Source: Lujinxingia vulgaris
GTDB lineage: Bacteria; Myxococcota_A; Bradymonadia; Bradymonadales; Bradymonadaceae
Direction: 5' to 3'
NCBI RefSeq assembly: GCF_007997015.1
Contig: NZ_VOSM01000005.1
Coordinates: 1 to 64,000, forward strand
DNA: 64,000 nt
The position numbers and the translations under genes were made by a program. Below, piece by piece: positions 34,127-41,995 of this stretch (the first letter of the stretch is position 1; each line of letters opens with the position of its first letter). Under the pieces are notes generated by a model, which ran no database searches, was not told the DNA's origin, and saw only the letters and a list, made by a program, of their open reading frames with translations.

Positions 34127-35224
34127 TCAGGCCCGCAAAAACGCACCCATCATATCCGAGACCGTGCGCGTGAGGTTGAGCCCGTCGAGCTGGCCCAGAA
34201 GTCCCATCACATCGCCGAGCACCCCCTGGTCGAGCCCGCCCATATCGAGCAGCCCGCGCATCGTCTCGAGCGCCTCGTGGGTGACCTGCTGCAGCTGGGT
34301 CTGCGCCGCGTCGGTGAGCCCGCTGCTCATGCTCTGCGCCCGGTCCATGAGCATGGCGTGAGCCTGCTCAAAGATCTGCGTGCCCAGGGAGGCCACGTCG
34401 GCGTTGGCGTCACCCATCTCGCGCATCACCTGTTCAAGCGCCTGGCTCAGCGCTTCTTTGACCTCCCCGTTGGCCTCCCCCAGCCCGCCGGTCAGATCGC
34501 CCAGCGTATCAAAGGCCCCGTCAAACATGCCGACCAACTGGGGGATGTTCTCCAGGAGCCCGGCGCCGGTCTTCACTGTGTTGATCACATCCATCGCGGT
34601 GCGACCGAACTCCATCACCGAGCCTGCCTGACTGGCCAGCCCGCCGAGCTGGCCCACATTGGCAAAGAGCCCGGCGCCGCTTCCCAGCCCTCCCAGAAGA
34701 CTCGCACCGCCCCCGCCAGCCAGAAGGCTGGCGCCGCCAGCGCCGCCGGTGGCCACCGTTAACCCGACCTTTTGAACGATCGGCCCCGCCACCTCGTAGA
34801 ACATCCCCACCACATCGCTGGCCGAGCGGCAGAATCCGGCGATCTCCTCCCCCCCGCAGGCTTCGGCCACATGCCCGGCCACCTTGAGACCATTCTCAAT
34901 GCCGCCAGCGACGTTGCCCGTACCAAAATCCACGGCTGCCCCGGCCACATCCCCCACCCAGTCCGGTAAACCCAGCCCGTCGAGCGCGCTGTTGGCTGCC
35001 GAGCCGATGCTCATCTTCCCCTTAAAGACATCCCCCACCAGGTCGAAAAAACCGCCCGAGTCCTCCTTCCCTCCGATCTCAACGCTGTCGCCCTCAAAGA
35101 GCCCGCCCAGCGCGTCGATCCCGTCGCCCCCGACGTCGCCCACCACATCCACCACCGACGCGGCAGCCTTGCCAATATCGCTGATCGCGTCGGCCGCATT
35201 GCTCAGCACGCCCATAATATTCAT
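34127..35224 (-). CDS. Hydrophobic Gly/Ala-rich protein without signal peptide
   Basis: A 365-residue protein with no N-terminal signal peptide and an unusual Gly/Ala/Val/Leu-rich composition. It has one strongly hydrophobic region (residues ~155-190, AGGASLLAGGGGASLLGG) and further amphipathic segments. The C-terminal third (~residues 235-350) is helical and Met/Gln-rich. This profile is similar to hydrophobic translocator or secreted effector-like proteins that need a cytoplasmic chaperone, and the gene downstream encodes such a TPR protein, 60 bases away. A phage-tail-like or self-assembling surface protein would be an alternative. Function not proven. A moderately good ribosome binding site precedes the ATG. 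Confidence 0.62.
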   Translation of the reverse strand: MNIMGVLSNAADAISDIGKAAASVVDVVGDVGGDGIDALGGLFEGDSVEIGGKEDSGGFFDLVGDVFKGKMSIGSAANSALDGLGLPDWVGDVAGAAVDFGTGNVAGGIENGLKVAGHVAEACGGEEIAGFCRSASDVVGMFYEVAGPIVQKVGLTVATGGAGGASLLAGGGGASLLGGLGSGAGLFANVGQLGGLASQAGSVMEFGRTAMDVINTVKTGAGLLENIPQLVGMFDGAFDTLGDLTGGLGEANGEVKEALSQALEQVMREMGDANADVASLGTQIFEQAHAMLMDRAQSMSSGLTDAAQTQLQQVTHEALETMRGLLDMGGLDQGVLGDVMGLLGQLDGLNLTRTVSDMMGAFLRA

Positions 35225-35415
35225 CGTCAGCCCTCACCAGACCTTGTCCTGCGGGCGACGTACTCCTCTCCGAACAGCTCATCGTCGCCCCTGCCCTTTT
35301 GTTATCGAGCGTTTGGCGACGATCTTGCGTGCTCCCCTCAACTTTTTTTCAGCAGGTGCTCTCTTTTCAGCCTTGAAGCCCGGTCGCAGACCCGCTCTTC
35401 GCCGCGCCCACACGC

Positions 35416-35452
35416 AAAAAAGCCCCCCGCGAGACCATGTCTCGCGGAGGGC
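35416..35452 (-). terminator. Terminator of the 35535-35975 gene
   Basis: Inverted repeat around CCCGCGAGA-CCATG-TCTCGCGG (one or two bulged bases) with A6 on the plus strand at its lower-coordinate end, which reads as a U-run for the minus-strand gene ending at 35535. Confidence 0.72.
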
Positions 35453-35534
35453 TCCGGGTTGAAGCATCGCTCCAACATGCTGCGTCAGGCGTCCCGATGG
35501 CGGTCGGGAGGCCCGGGTCGAGCGACCCTTTTCC

Positions 35535-35975
35535 TCAGGCCTCGTGCAGCTCGCGCCACGGCTCATAATAGCTCTTGCGAATCAGCTGCACCGCGCGCTC
35601 CACAAAGGCCACCAGCGGCCCCGGCCCGATCTCTTCGATGGGATCTTCGAGGTGCCCGTAGGTGTTGACCGGAAAGGACTTCGGCTCGAGCGCCTCGCGC
35701 GCCTCAATAAAGGCGTTGAGCGCCTCGCGATGCTCATCGGTGGCGTCTTTGCCCGGGTGGGGAGACGCATAGAGTTTGACCACACCCTTGGTGTTCACAT
35801 CGAGGATAGCATAGCCGATCGCCCCGTAGCGTAGGTTCATGCCGCCGGCACGACCGCCGCCAACCTGCATATCACAACCGAGCTGCCGCGCGCCGATGAG
35901 CACCTGCTCAATCGCCTCGCGCCGCTCACTACCGCCCCGCTCTTCCGCCTTCTTGACCACGTCTAAAGTGTCCAA
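35535..35975 (-). CDS. Hypothetical 146-aa protein with TTG start
   Basis: A small soluble protein with no recognised family. A short motif GGGRAGGMNLRYGAIGYAILDVNTKG (residues ~39-64) is Gly-rich and beta-like. The C-terminal half is helical. The only start giving the frame is TTG at 35975, and an AGGAGAG sequence sits 4-6 bases upstream, so it is a real start. It is fed by a near-consensus sigma-70 promoter ~235 bases upstream and ends in a hairpin terminator, so it is a single-gene transcript with a long leader. Function unknown. Confidence 0.7.
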   Translation of the reverse strand: MDTLDVVKKAEERGGSERREAIEQVLIGARQLGCDMQVGGGRAGGMNLRYGAIGYAILDVNTKGVVKLYASPHPGKDATDEHREALNAFIEAREALEPKSFPVNTYGHLEDPIEEIGPGPLVAFVERAVQLIRKSYYEPWRELHEA

Positions 35976-36087
35976 ACGCTCTCCTGGGTTCTACGTCAAT
36001 GTCGCCCGATGGGCACAACCGCTTTCACCAAGAGGATGCGCCGCCCCGGGCGCCCAACATCTTCCTCCGCTCGAGAAGAACTGGACC

Positions 36088-36186
36088 TTACGAAAGGTGA
36101 GCTTTTTTCACGCCGGCATCTCTCGACGCTGGCACAGCGAATAAGCGCGCTCGGTGCGCGCCGCTCGTTGTCTGATCATCCATCAT
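36088..36186 (-). CDS. Possible leader peptide of 32 codons
   Basis: In the long 5' leader between the promoter at 36210-36237 and the TTG-started gene, the first ATG after the predicted transcription start opens a 32-codon ORF (MMDDQTTSG...HLS, then TAA). GGGAG lies just upstream. It is too short to assign. It could regulate the downstream gene by translation, or be random. Confidence 0.3.
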   Translation of the reverse strand: MMDDQTTSGAHRARLFAVPASRDAGVKKAHLS

Positions 36187-36209
36187 CAACTCCCTGATCA
36201 AGACGACTA

Positions 36210-36237
36210 AGTATACATAATGACTAAATATTGTCAA
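36210..36237 (-). promoter_or_regulatory. Near-consensus sigma-70 promoter with direct repeats
   Basis: On the minus strand TTGACA (36232-36237) is 16 bases from TATACT (36210-36215). The surrounding AT-rich patch holds two direct repeats, ATATTTAGTC and ATACTTAGTC, 17 bases apart, which overlap the promoter and could be an operator. This is by far the most AT-rich intergenic spot in the window. Confidence 0.7.
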
Positions 36238-36394
36238 CTCTGCTGCAAATGTAAGGAGCGCAGCGCCCCGAGCATTCCCCACGCTCATGGCCTGGCGAGG
36301 CGCTCAAACCCACCCTCACCCGGGTCTCATCAGAGCGCTTCGCACCGCGTCGAGAGGCACGTCCGGCCCTTCATCACGCGCCACCCCGGCTACC

Positions 36395-37150
36395 TTAACC
36401 CAGCACGTAAAACAGAATCGCCAGGAAGTGACACACGCTCCCCCCGAGCACAAAAAGGTGCCAGATGGCGTGATTCAAAAAGAGGCGCTCCCACACAAAG
36501 AACGCCACCCCCGCGGTGTAAAAGAGCCCTCCGCCAAAGAGCAAAAACACCCCTCCCGGCTCCAGGGCCAGCCACAGGGGTTTGATCGCAAAGACGATGG
36601 TCCACCCCATCAGCAGATAGAGCGCCAGGCTCAACCCCTCAAATCGCCCGAACCAGAAGAGCTTGATCGTCACCCCCAGCAGAGCCAACGACCAGATCAC
36701 CCCCATGATCGTCCAGCCCAGCGTGCCCTGCAGCGTCACCAGGGCAAAGGGGGTGTAGGTGCCGGCGATCAGAAAGAACACCGCGCAGTGATCGAGCACC
36801 TGCAATGCGCGCCGCACCCGCGGCTGAGTCACGCTGTGGTAAATCGTGGAGGCCGCAAAGAGCGCCACAAGCGTCAGCCCGTAGACCAGCGCGCTGACAA
36901 TCTGCAGCGCCACGCCGGTGGCCCAGGCGCTGACCATCAACACCACAAAACCCACAATCGCCGCGCCCAGCCCGACGCCGTGGCTGACGCTGTTGGCGAT
37001 GTCTTCCGCGCTGAAGATCTCGGTATGGGCGATGCGCTCGCGCGCATCGCTGATCTTATCTGCCAGCTCTTCGAGCTGTGATTCACCCTGCTTTGATTCT
37101 CGCCCCACCTTCACGCCCATCGTGTTCCTATCGTACGGATTCGTGCTCAT
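36395..37150 (-). CDS. PAQR/hemolysin III family membrane protein
   Basis: A seven-helix membrane protein of the HlyIII/PAQR family, whose metal-dependent hydrolase-like active site is formed by conserved Ser, Asp and His residues. Visible motifs: SVSHGVGLG near residue 55, STIYHSVTQPRVRRALQVLDHCAVFFLIAGTYTPF (residues ~100-135; split by helices) and NHAIWHLFVLGGSVCHF near the C-terminus. It starts at ATG 37150, which follows GGGGGGAGGC, and carries a charged N-terminal extension of about 50 residues. Bacterial members are variously linked to membrane-fluidity or lipid signalling; the substrate is unknown. Confidence 0.9.
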   Translation of the reverse strand: MSTNPYDRNTMGVKVGRESKQGESQLEELADKISDARERIAHTEIFSAEDIANSVSHGVGLGAAIVGFVVLMVSAWATGVALQIVSALVYGLTLVALFAASTIYHSVTQPRVRRALQVLDHCAVFFLIAGTYTPFALVTLQGTLGWTIMGVIWSLALLGVTIKLFWFGRFEGLSLALYLLMGWTIVFAIKPLWLALEPGGVFLLFGGGLFYTAGVAFFVWERLFLNHAIWHLFVLGGSVCHFLAILFYVLG

Positions 37151-37262
37151 CGCCTGCCTCCCCCCCTGTCGCGCTCGACGGTGAGGATCCCACATCCCCT
37201 CCCCGTCGCGCAAATATCCCCCCTCAAACCTGTCAGCTCTTGCGTCCTATCCCCACAACTTC

Positions 37263-38183
37263 TCAGCGCTGCTCAAGCAGAAAATCGACCAACGCCCGCT
37301 TCCCCACCGTGCTCAGCGTCGGGTTATGCTCGGCACCTCGCATCGACCAGAGCTCAACGCTCGCGCCCGGCTGACAGCCCTGCCAGCGCTCGACCTCGGT
37401 CTCCGCGCCGGTAACCCCGAGCACCACATCGACCGCCTCGCCAGCCACAGCCTCCTCACAGCCCTGAAGACCCGCCCAGCGCGCGGCGACCTCCTCCGCC
37501 CCCGGATAACGCTCGCCACTGAGCGCTCCGCCGCCGTAGGGAATCACCTCGTCCTCATCGCCGTGCACATGCAGCACGCTGACGGGATGGGTGGGCTGAC
37601 ACGCCTCCGGATCGGCATCCACCGAGCCGGCCACCACCGTCACCGCGCGAATACGATCGCTGAGTTCACAGGCCATCCGGTACGCCATAAAGCCGCCGTT
37701 GGAGTGTCCCATAAAATAGATCCGCTCCGGGTCGACGGCCAGTCGCGCGCTGACCTCATCGATAAGCGCGCTGAGGTAGGCCACATCGTCAACGCCGCTG
37801 TCGGCAAAGTCGCAACAGGCCTCGGTGGCGTTCCAGTAGCTAAGATCGCCGGCGCCGACCGTCCCCGGCGGCAGCACCGCGATAAACTCCCGATCATCGA
37901 CCATATCGCTCAGCCCCAGAAAACGATCCACCCAGCCCGGCGACGCCGAAAAGCCGTGCAGCGCGATCACCAGCGGCCAGCGACGCTCCACCGAATAATT
38001 CGCGGGCAGCGCCACCGTCGCCGCGCGCTCCCCACCCAGGGGCTCACTTCCATCCCACTCCGGGGCATAGGGTGGCCCCTGCTCTTCAATGACCACGGGC
38101 TCATCGGCCTGCTCGGTCCCGCATCCAACCCAGGTCACACACGCCGCCGCAACCGCCAACCACCACATCGTTCGAACTTGCAC
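37263..38183 (-). CDS. LpqC/PHB-depolymerase-like alpha/beta-hydrolase lipoprotein
   Basis: A secreted esterase of the polyhydroxybutyrate-depolymerase/feruloyl-esterase (CE1) alpha/beta-hydrolase group, 306 residues. The signal ends in the lipobox WVGC (residue ~21). Catalytic Ser in GHSNGG near residue 158, Asp in HGDEDEVIPYGG near residue 211 and His in GAEHNPT near residue 285. PLVIALHGFSASPGW near residue 70 is the oxyanion strand. Conserved Cys pairs suggest disulphides. The start is probably GTG 38183 with a GAG(T)GAGG-type ribosome binding site. The real ester substrate is not evident from context. Confidence 0.86.
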   Translation of the reverse strand: MQVRTMWWLAVAAACVTWVGCGTEQADEPVVIEEQGPPYAPEWDGSEPLGGERAATVALPANYSVERRWPLVIALHGFSASPGWVDRFLGLSDMVDDREFIAVLPPGTVGAGDLSYWNATEACCDFADSGVDDVAYLSALIDEVSARLAVDPERIYFMGHSNGGFMAYRMACELSDRIRAVTVVAGSVDADPEACQPTHPVSVLHVHGDEDEVIPYGGGALSGERYPGAEEVAARWAGLQGCEEAVAGEAVDVVLGVTGAETEVERWQGCQPGASVELWSMRGAEHNPTLSTVGKRALVDFLLEQR

Positions 38184-38447
38184 TCTGCGCCCTCACTCAA
38201 ATCAACCGAACCTCACCCTCGACGAGAAGTCCTCGAAGTCCTGAAAGTCATAGCGCAGCCGCGCCAATGCTTCCACTTCGGGGCACACCTCCTCCGCGAC
38301 GACGCGACATCGGGCACACCAAATCGGGCTTTTGCGCCCCCCCATCTTCGCCACATCGCCCGGACAAGCCCCCCCCATCGCTCGTCGGGCATGGACCGCC
38401 GGCGTGGCGTCTCCCCGGCAGCGTGTCGCGCTCGGTGGAGCGCCATC

Positions 38448-39875
38448 TCAGCTCATCGCCTCCGCGCGCGCGCAACATCGTTTGTACTTACGCCCGCTGG
38501 CGCAGGGACAACGATCGTTTCGACCGGGCGTCTCCTTCGTCTTGGCGGGAGCACGAGAGGAGAGCCGCATCCCCAGATGCTCCAGCCATGCCAACCCGAC
38601 AAAAGGGGCCCAGGAAGGCTCATTGCGCACCAGGTCTGCCGGTGGATACAGATCCGCCGCGCGGGCCTGCGCCAGATAAGGAAGCGCCTGAGCAAGGTGG
38701 TAGATGGTTGTATTCCCGCCCTGACGATCGAAGAGCATCAGATGATATGCCGCCAGCACCTCGGCATCATTGGGCGTCTCCGGCGTGCCGCTCAAGCCCT
38801 GAGCTGTCTGAACTTTCCTCGCCTCCGCGTACTGGAAACGCGCGCGTCTTAGATGCTCTTCTCGCGCCTCTTCCGGGGATTCCAGCACCGGCAAGAGAAT
38901 CCGACTGAGGATCAACTCGATTCCCTGATTCTCACTGACCTTTTCGCCGCTGTTACACGCGGCGGATTCCCACGAACGAAACAAGGCCACAAGCGCTTGA
39001 TGGTACTCAGGATGTCGCAACGCGATGACCGTCATCACCATCGCGTAGTACCCCTTTTTACCGGCATCCTCCCAGCGCAACGCCTTCATAAGGCGCGGCA
39101 CCATCACGTCCGCGTAGGCCGCAGCGCACCAGAGAGCGCGCAACGACACCCCGAAGAGCATCTCCGCATAGAGCACAAAGAGGTTCAACTCCACTAACTC
39201 TTCGGCTCGCTGCGTCTCGCGAAACACGATTTCCAGCTCAGCGGCATTTGCTGCGTGAACCACCGTCAGATGGCTCAAGAAAAAGAGATCTTCCCAATAC
39301 TCGCGCAGGCGCTTCTCCAACGCTGGAGACATCTTGCGGATTCGGCGAGCCTTCGAGCCCAGACGCAGCGAGAGGCCTTGAAAGCCTCGTGCCACCTTAC
39401 CTGAGCATTGAGTCAGGGAGGGGTAGAGTTCTTCGCTACAAAGCGCCGCGACCAGACGAAACTCCTCAAACGCCTCCCGCGAAAGGCAGTGGCACGCCTC
39501 ACGCGCCGTACGAAACACCCGCTTCGGGACAAGGTCGGAGTTCACCACCTTGTCGCACGCCTCCCGCATCTGCTCCAGATACCCATGCAGTCCCACTGTC
39601 CGCGCTCGCTCCAGCACGTAGAGCCCCCGCGGCTTCATCCCGGCCCCCAGACAGGTCACAAAGGTCCCGCCCCGGGTGACCACTACATGAGGGCCATCGG
39701 GCTCGTCGGAGAGTGCGAGCGCAACGCGCTCAAACTCCGGGGGGATATGCATGCCATCGAGATACGCACGCACAAAATCGGCGTCGTAGTAGAGCTTCAA
39801 CGCCAGCTCTTGCTCCTCGCCATCGACACGTTCCAACCGCTCCAGAAAATGCACCTGATGACCGGCGTGGTTCAT
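38448..39875 (-). CDS. Hypothetical protein with C-terminal SEC-C zinc motif
   Basis: A 475-residue soluble protein. The C-terminus carries the SEC-C motif (GRNDRCPCASGRKYKRCCA, C-x-C-x8-C-C-type), a zinc-binding module found in SecA and many uncharacterised proteins. The main part is helical with scattered Cys residues; residues ~50-110 look like a beta-rich start. No signal peptide. The ATG at 39875 is placed 7 bases after GGAGGG. Two residues differ if the GTG before it is used. No clear neighbours on the same strand. Function unknown. Confidence 0.78.
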   Translation of the reverse strand: MNHAGHQVHFLERLERVDGEEQELALKLYYDADFVRAYLDGMHIPPEFERVALALSDEPDGPHVVVTRGGTFVTCLGAGMKPRGLYVLERARTVGLHGYLEQMREACDKVVNSDLVPKRVFRTAREACHCLSREAFEEFRLVAALCSEELYPSLTQCSGKVARGFQGLSLRLGSKARRIRKMSPALEKRLREYWEDLFFLSHLTVVHAANAAELEIVFRETQRAEELVELNLFVLYAEMLFGVSLRALWCAAAYADVMVPRLMKALRWEDAGKKGYYAMVMTVIALRHPEYHQALVALFRSWESAACNSGEKVSENQGIELILSRILLPVLESPEEAREEHLRRARFQYAEARKVQTAQGLSGTPETPNDAEVLAAYHLMLFDRQGGNTTIYHLAQALPYLAQARAADLYPPADLVRNEPSWAPFVGLAWLEHLGMRLSSRAPAKTKETPGRNDRCPCASGRKYKRCCARAEAMS

Positions 39876-40058
39876 CACATTGCCCTCCGCTGCAACGACT
39901 GCTTTTTGTGAGTTGTGCGCTCACTCTACCCCCACAAACGCCTCGCTGACAAATCGAACTCGACATCCTCCGGTCACCCTCAAGGCACACGGTGATGCGC
40001 GATCAACGAGCAGTCGTCGCCCCCGAATCCACGTTTTCTACGGCACGACGCTGAACAT

Positions 40059-40089
40059 GTGCACCCTGAATAGGTGTGCAACTTTTTTT
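40059..40089 (+). terminator. Terminator-like hairpin in a gene-free gap
   Basis: GTGCACC (40059-40065) and GGTGTGC (40073-40079), including two G-T pairs, are followed after AAC by seven T residues. No plus-strand gene precedes it within the window, so it could end an unseen small transcript or attenuate the leader of the Rieske gene at 40244. The remainder of 39876-40243 shows nothing that I can support. Confidence 0.35.
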
Positions 40090-40243
40090 CTTCCTGCCCC
40101 TTGACGGGCAGGTCGGCGGCCTAAGGTTTCCCCTCACTCCGCGGGACTCTGCGCGTCAGCGCTTCGGGTTCGTATCGTCACAGCGAGCGATGCGCCCCCC
40201 GCGATAGCGATGCCGATGACCACCGACTTCAAAGGAGTATGTG

Positions 40244-41794
40244 ATGGCAGGACAAAGCGATGTCTCAGGACCCGATCTCACGCAGGGCATCGCCCTGGCC
40301 GACCTCACTCCAGACTCCCCGGTGGTCGGCCACGTCGGTGACGATGCGGTCGTGGTGGTGCGAAAGGGCGAGGAGGTCTTTGCGATTGGTGCGCGCTGTT
40401 CGCATTATGGCGGCCCGCTGGAAGAGGGTCTTGTGGTGGGCGACTCCATCCACTGCCCCTGGCACCACGCCGCCTTCAGCCTGCGCACTGGCGAGTCGGT
40501 CAGCGCGCCGGCTCTCACCGGCACCGGGTGTTATCCGGTGACCCTGGAAGACGGCACTGTGCGTGTAGGCCCCAGAAAAGACGCCGCTGAGCCTGCGGCC
40601 CGGGGTGAGGCGCTGCAAAGCATCGTGATGGTGGGCGCCGGCGCCGCCGCCGCTGCGGCCGCCGAGCTGCTGCGCCACGAAGGCTACCGCGGGAAGATCG
40701 TGATGATCGGCGCCGAAGAGAGCGGCCCGGTCGACCGGCCCAACCTCTCCAAAGATTATCTGGCCGGCGAAGCTCCCGAAGCGTGGATCCCCCTCGGCGG
40801 CGACGAGCGCTGGAACGAGCTCGACGTGCACCTGGTCACAGGCGTCGAAGTCAGCGCCATCGATCGCGACGCTCAAACAGTGCGCACCGCAACTGGCGAG
40901 AAGTTCGCTTATGATGCGCTCCTCTTCGCTACCGGCGCCGAGCCCGTGCTCCCGCCGATTGAGGGGCTCAGCGAGGTTGACCACTTCACCCTGCGCTCGC
41001 TCAACGACACCTCCCGCATCATCGAGGCGGCCGAAGCCGGGCAGCGCGCGCTGGTCGTTGGCGCGGGCTTCATCGGTCTGGAGGTCGCCGCCTCATTGCG
41101 CAACCGCGAGCTCGACGTCACCGTGGTCGCTCCCGACAGCGTTCCTCTGGAGAAGGTGCTCGGCAAAGAGCTCGGGCGCCTCGTCCAGAAGACCCACGAG
41201 GCCAACGGTGTGAACTTCCGTCTGGGCCGCACCGTCGAGCGCTTCGCCGAGGGCAAAGCCCACTTAAGCGATGGAGACACCCTCGACTTTGACTTCGTGG
41301 TGCTCGGCACCGGCGTGCGCCCCCGCGTCTCGCTGGCCGAAGAGGCCGGCCTCAACGTCGACAACGGCGTGGTCGTCGACGAGAACCTGCGCTCCAGCGA
41401 TCCGGCCATCTTCGCTGTCGGCGATGTGGCCCGCTTCCCCGAACCTTCATCCAACGCACCGGCGCGCGTGGAGCACTGGGTGCTGGCCCAACGCCTGGCC
41501 CAGCGCGCCGCCCGCGTGATACTCGACCTGCCGGTCGAGCCCCTGCTGCTCGTTCCCTTCTTCTGGAGCCGCCACTTCGATCTGAACCTCAAGTACGTCG
41601 GCCACAGCACCGACTACGACGACATCGTCATCCGCGGCGATCTCGACGAGCGCGACGCCATTGTAGGCTACCTGAAACAGGGGCGCGTCGAAGCCGTCGT
41701 CACCCTCGGGCGCGCCCGCGAGAGCCTGCGCGCCGAGCAGGCTTTTGCCGAAAAGGACCAGGCTACGCTGAAGTCCTTGCTCAAACTCGACTAA
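40244..41794 (+). CDS. Rieske-FAD reductase (AIFM3-like)
   Basis: A 516-residue NAD(P)H-dependent FAD oxidoreductase with an N-terminal Rieske [2Fe-2S] domain. Rieske ligands: CSHYGG near residue 49 and CPWHHAAF near residue 68. The FAD/NAD domain shows VMVGAGAAAAAAAELL (residues ~127-142), ATGAEPVLPP, LVVGAGFIGLEVA near residue 268, and NGVVVDENLRSSDPAIFAVGDVARF near residue 382 (second FAD motif). C-terminal reductase dimerisation domain follows. Architecture resembles apoptosis-inducing factor-like ferredoxin reductases that pass electrons to a Rieske centre. Start at ATG 40244, 6 bases behind AAAGGAG; the GTG three bases before it is less well spaced. Ends just before a strong terminator. 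Confidence 0.9.
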   Translation: MAGQSDVSGPDLTQGIALADLTPDSPVVGHVGDDAVVVVRKGEEVFAIGARCSHYGGPLEEGLVVGDSIHCPWHHAAFSLRTGESVSAPALTGTGCYPVTLEDGTVRVGPRKDAAEPAARGEALQSIVMVGAGAAAAAAAELLRHEGYRGKIVMIGAEESGPVDRPNLSKDYLAGEAPEAWIPLGGDERWNELDVHLVTGVEVSAIDRDAQTVRTATGEKFAYDALLFATGAEPVLPPIEGLSEVDHFTLRSLNDTSRIIEAAEAGQRALVVGAGFIGLEVAASLRNRELDVTVVAPDSVPLEKVLGKELGRLVQKTHEANGVNFRLGRTVERFAEGKAHLSDGDTLDFDFVVLGTGVRPRVSLAEEAGLNVDNGVVVDENLRSSDPAIFAVGDVARFPEPSSNAPARVEHWVLAQRLAQRAARVILDLPVEPLLLVPFFWSRHFDLNLKYVGHSTDYDDIVIRGDLDERDAIVGYLKQGRVEAVVTLGRARESLRAEQAFAEKDQATLKSLLKLD

Positions 41795-41799
41795 AAAAA

Positions 41800-41834
41800 A
41801 TCACCCCCGTGCCGGAATCCGGCACGGGGGTGAT
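41800..41834. terminator. Strong bidirectional terminator
   Basis: A perfect 16-bp stem ATCACCCCCGTGCCGG (41800-41815) with CCGGCACGGGGGTGAT (41819-41834) around a 3-base loop. The A8 at its left side serves the minus-strand tRNA; there is no long T-run on the plus side. Confidence 0.8.
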
Positions 41835-41851
41835 CTAAGTGTATCGCGTGA

Positions 41852-41925
41852 TGCGCAAGGCGGGATTCGAACCCACGACCTCTGGCTCCGGAGGCCAGCG
41901 CTCTATCCAGCTGAGCTACTCGCGC
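41852..41925 (-). tRNA. tRNA-Arg (anticodon CCG)
   Basis: Read on the minus strand, GCGCGAG pairs with CTTGCGC to form the acceptor stem (one G-T pair). The D arm contains AGCTCAGCTGGATAGAGC, the anticodon stem CTGGC/GCCAG carries loop CTCCGGA (anticodon CCG, codon CGG), and the T arm has GGTTCGAATCC. 74 nt; the 3' CCA is not encoded. It lies between the terminator and the L,D-transpeptidase gene. Confidence 0.96.
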
Positions 41926-41995
41926 AATTCAACCTACGAACAGGCGCAAACTAGGTGAAACCCACGGCAGCGTCAACCTCAAACGCCCCCGGCCA

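Noticed and set aside
38213-38478. Short minus-strand frames between the esterase and SEC-C genes
   Set aside because: Arg/Gly/Trp-rich, no ribosome binding site, no family; they look like shadows in GC-rich non-coding sequence.
39730-39990. Cys-rich 86-codon minus-strand frame
   Set aside because: Overlaps the start of the SEC-C gene in another frame and has no supporting start signal.
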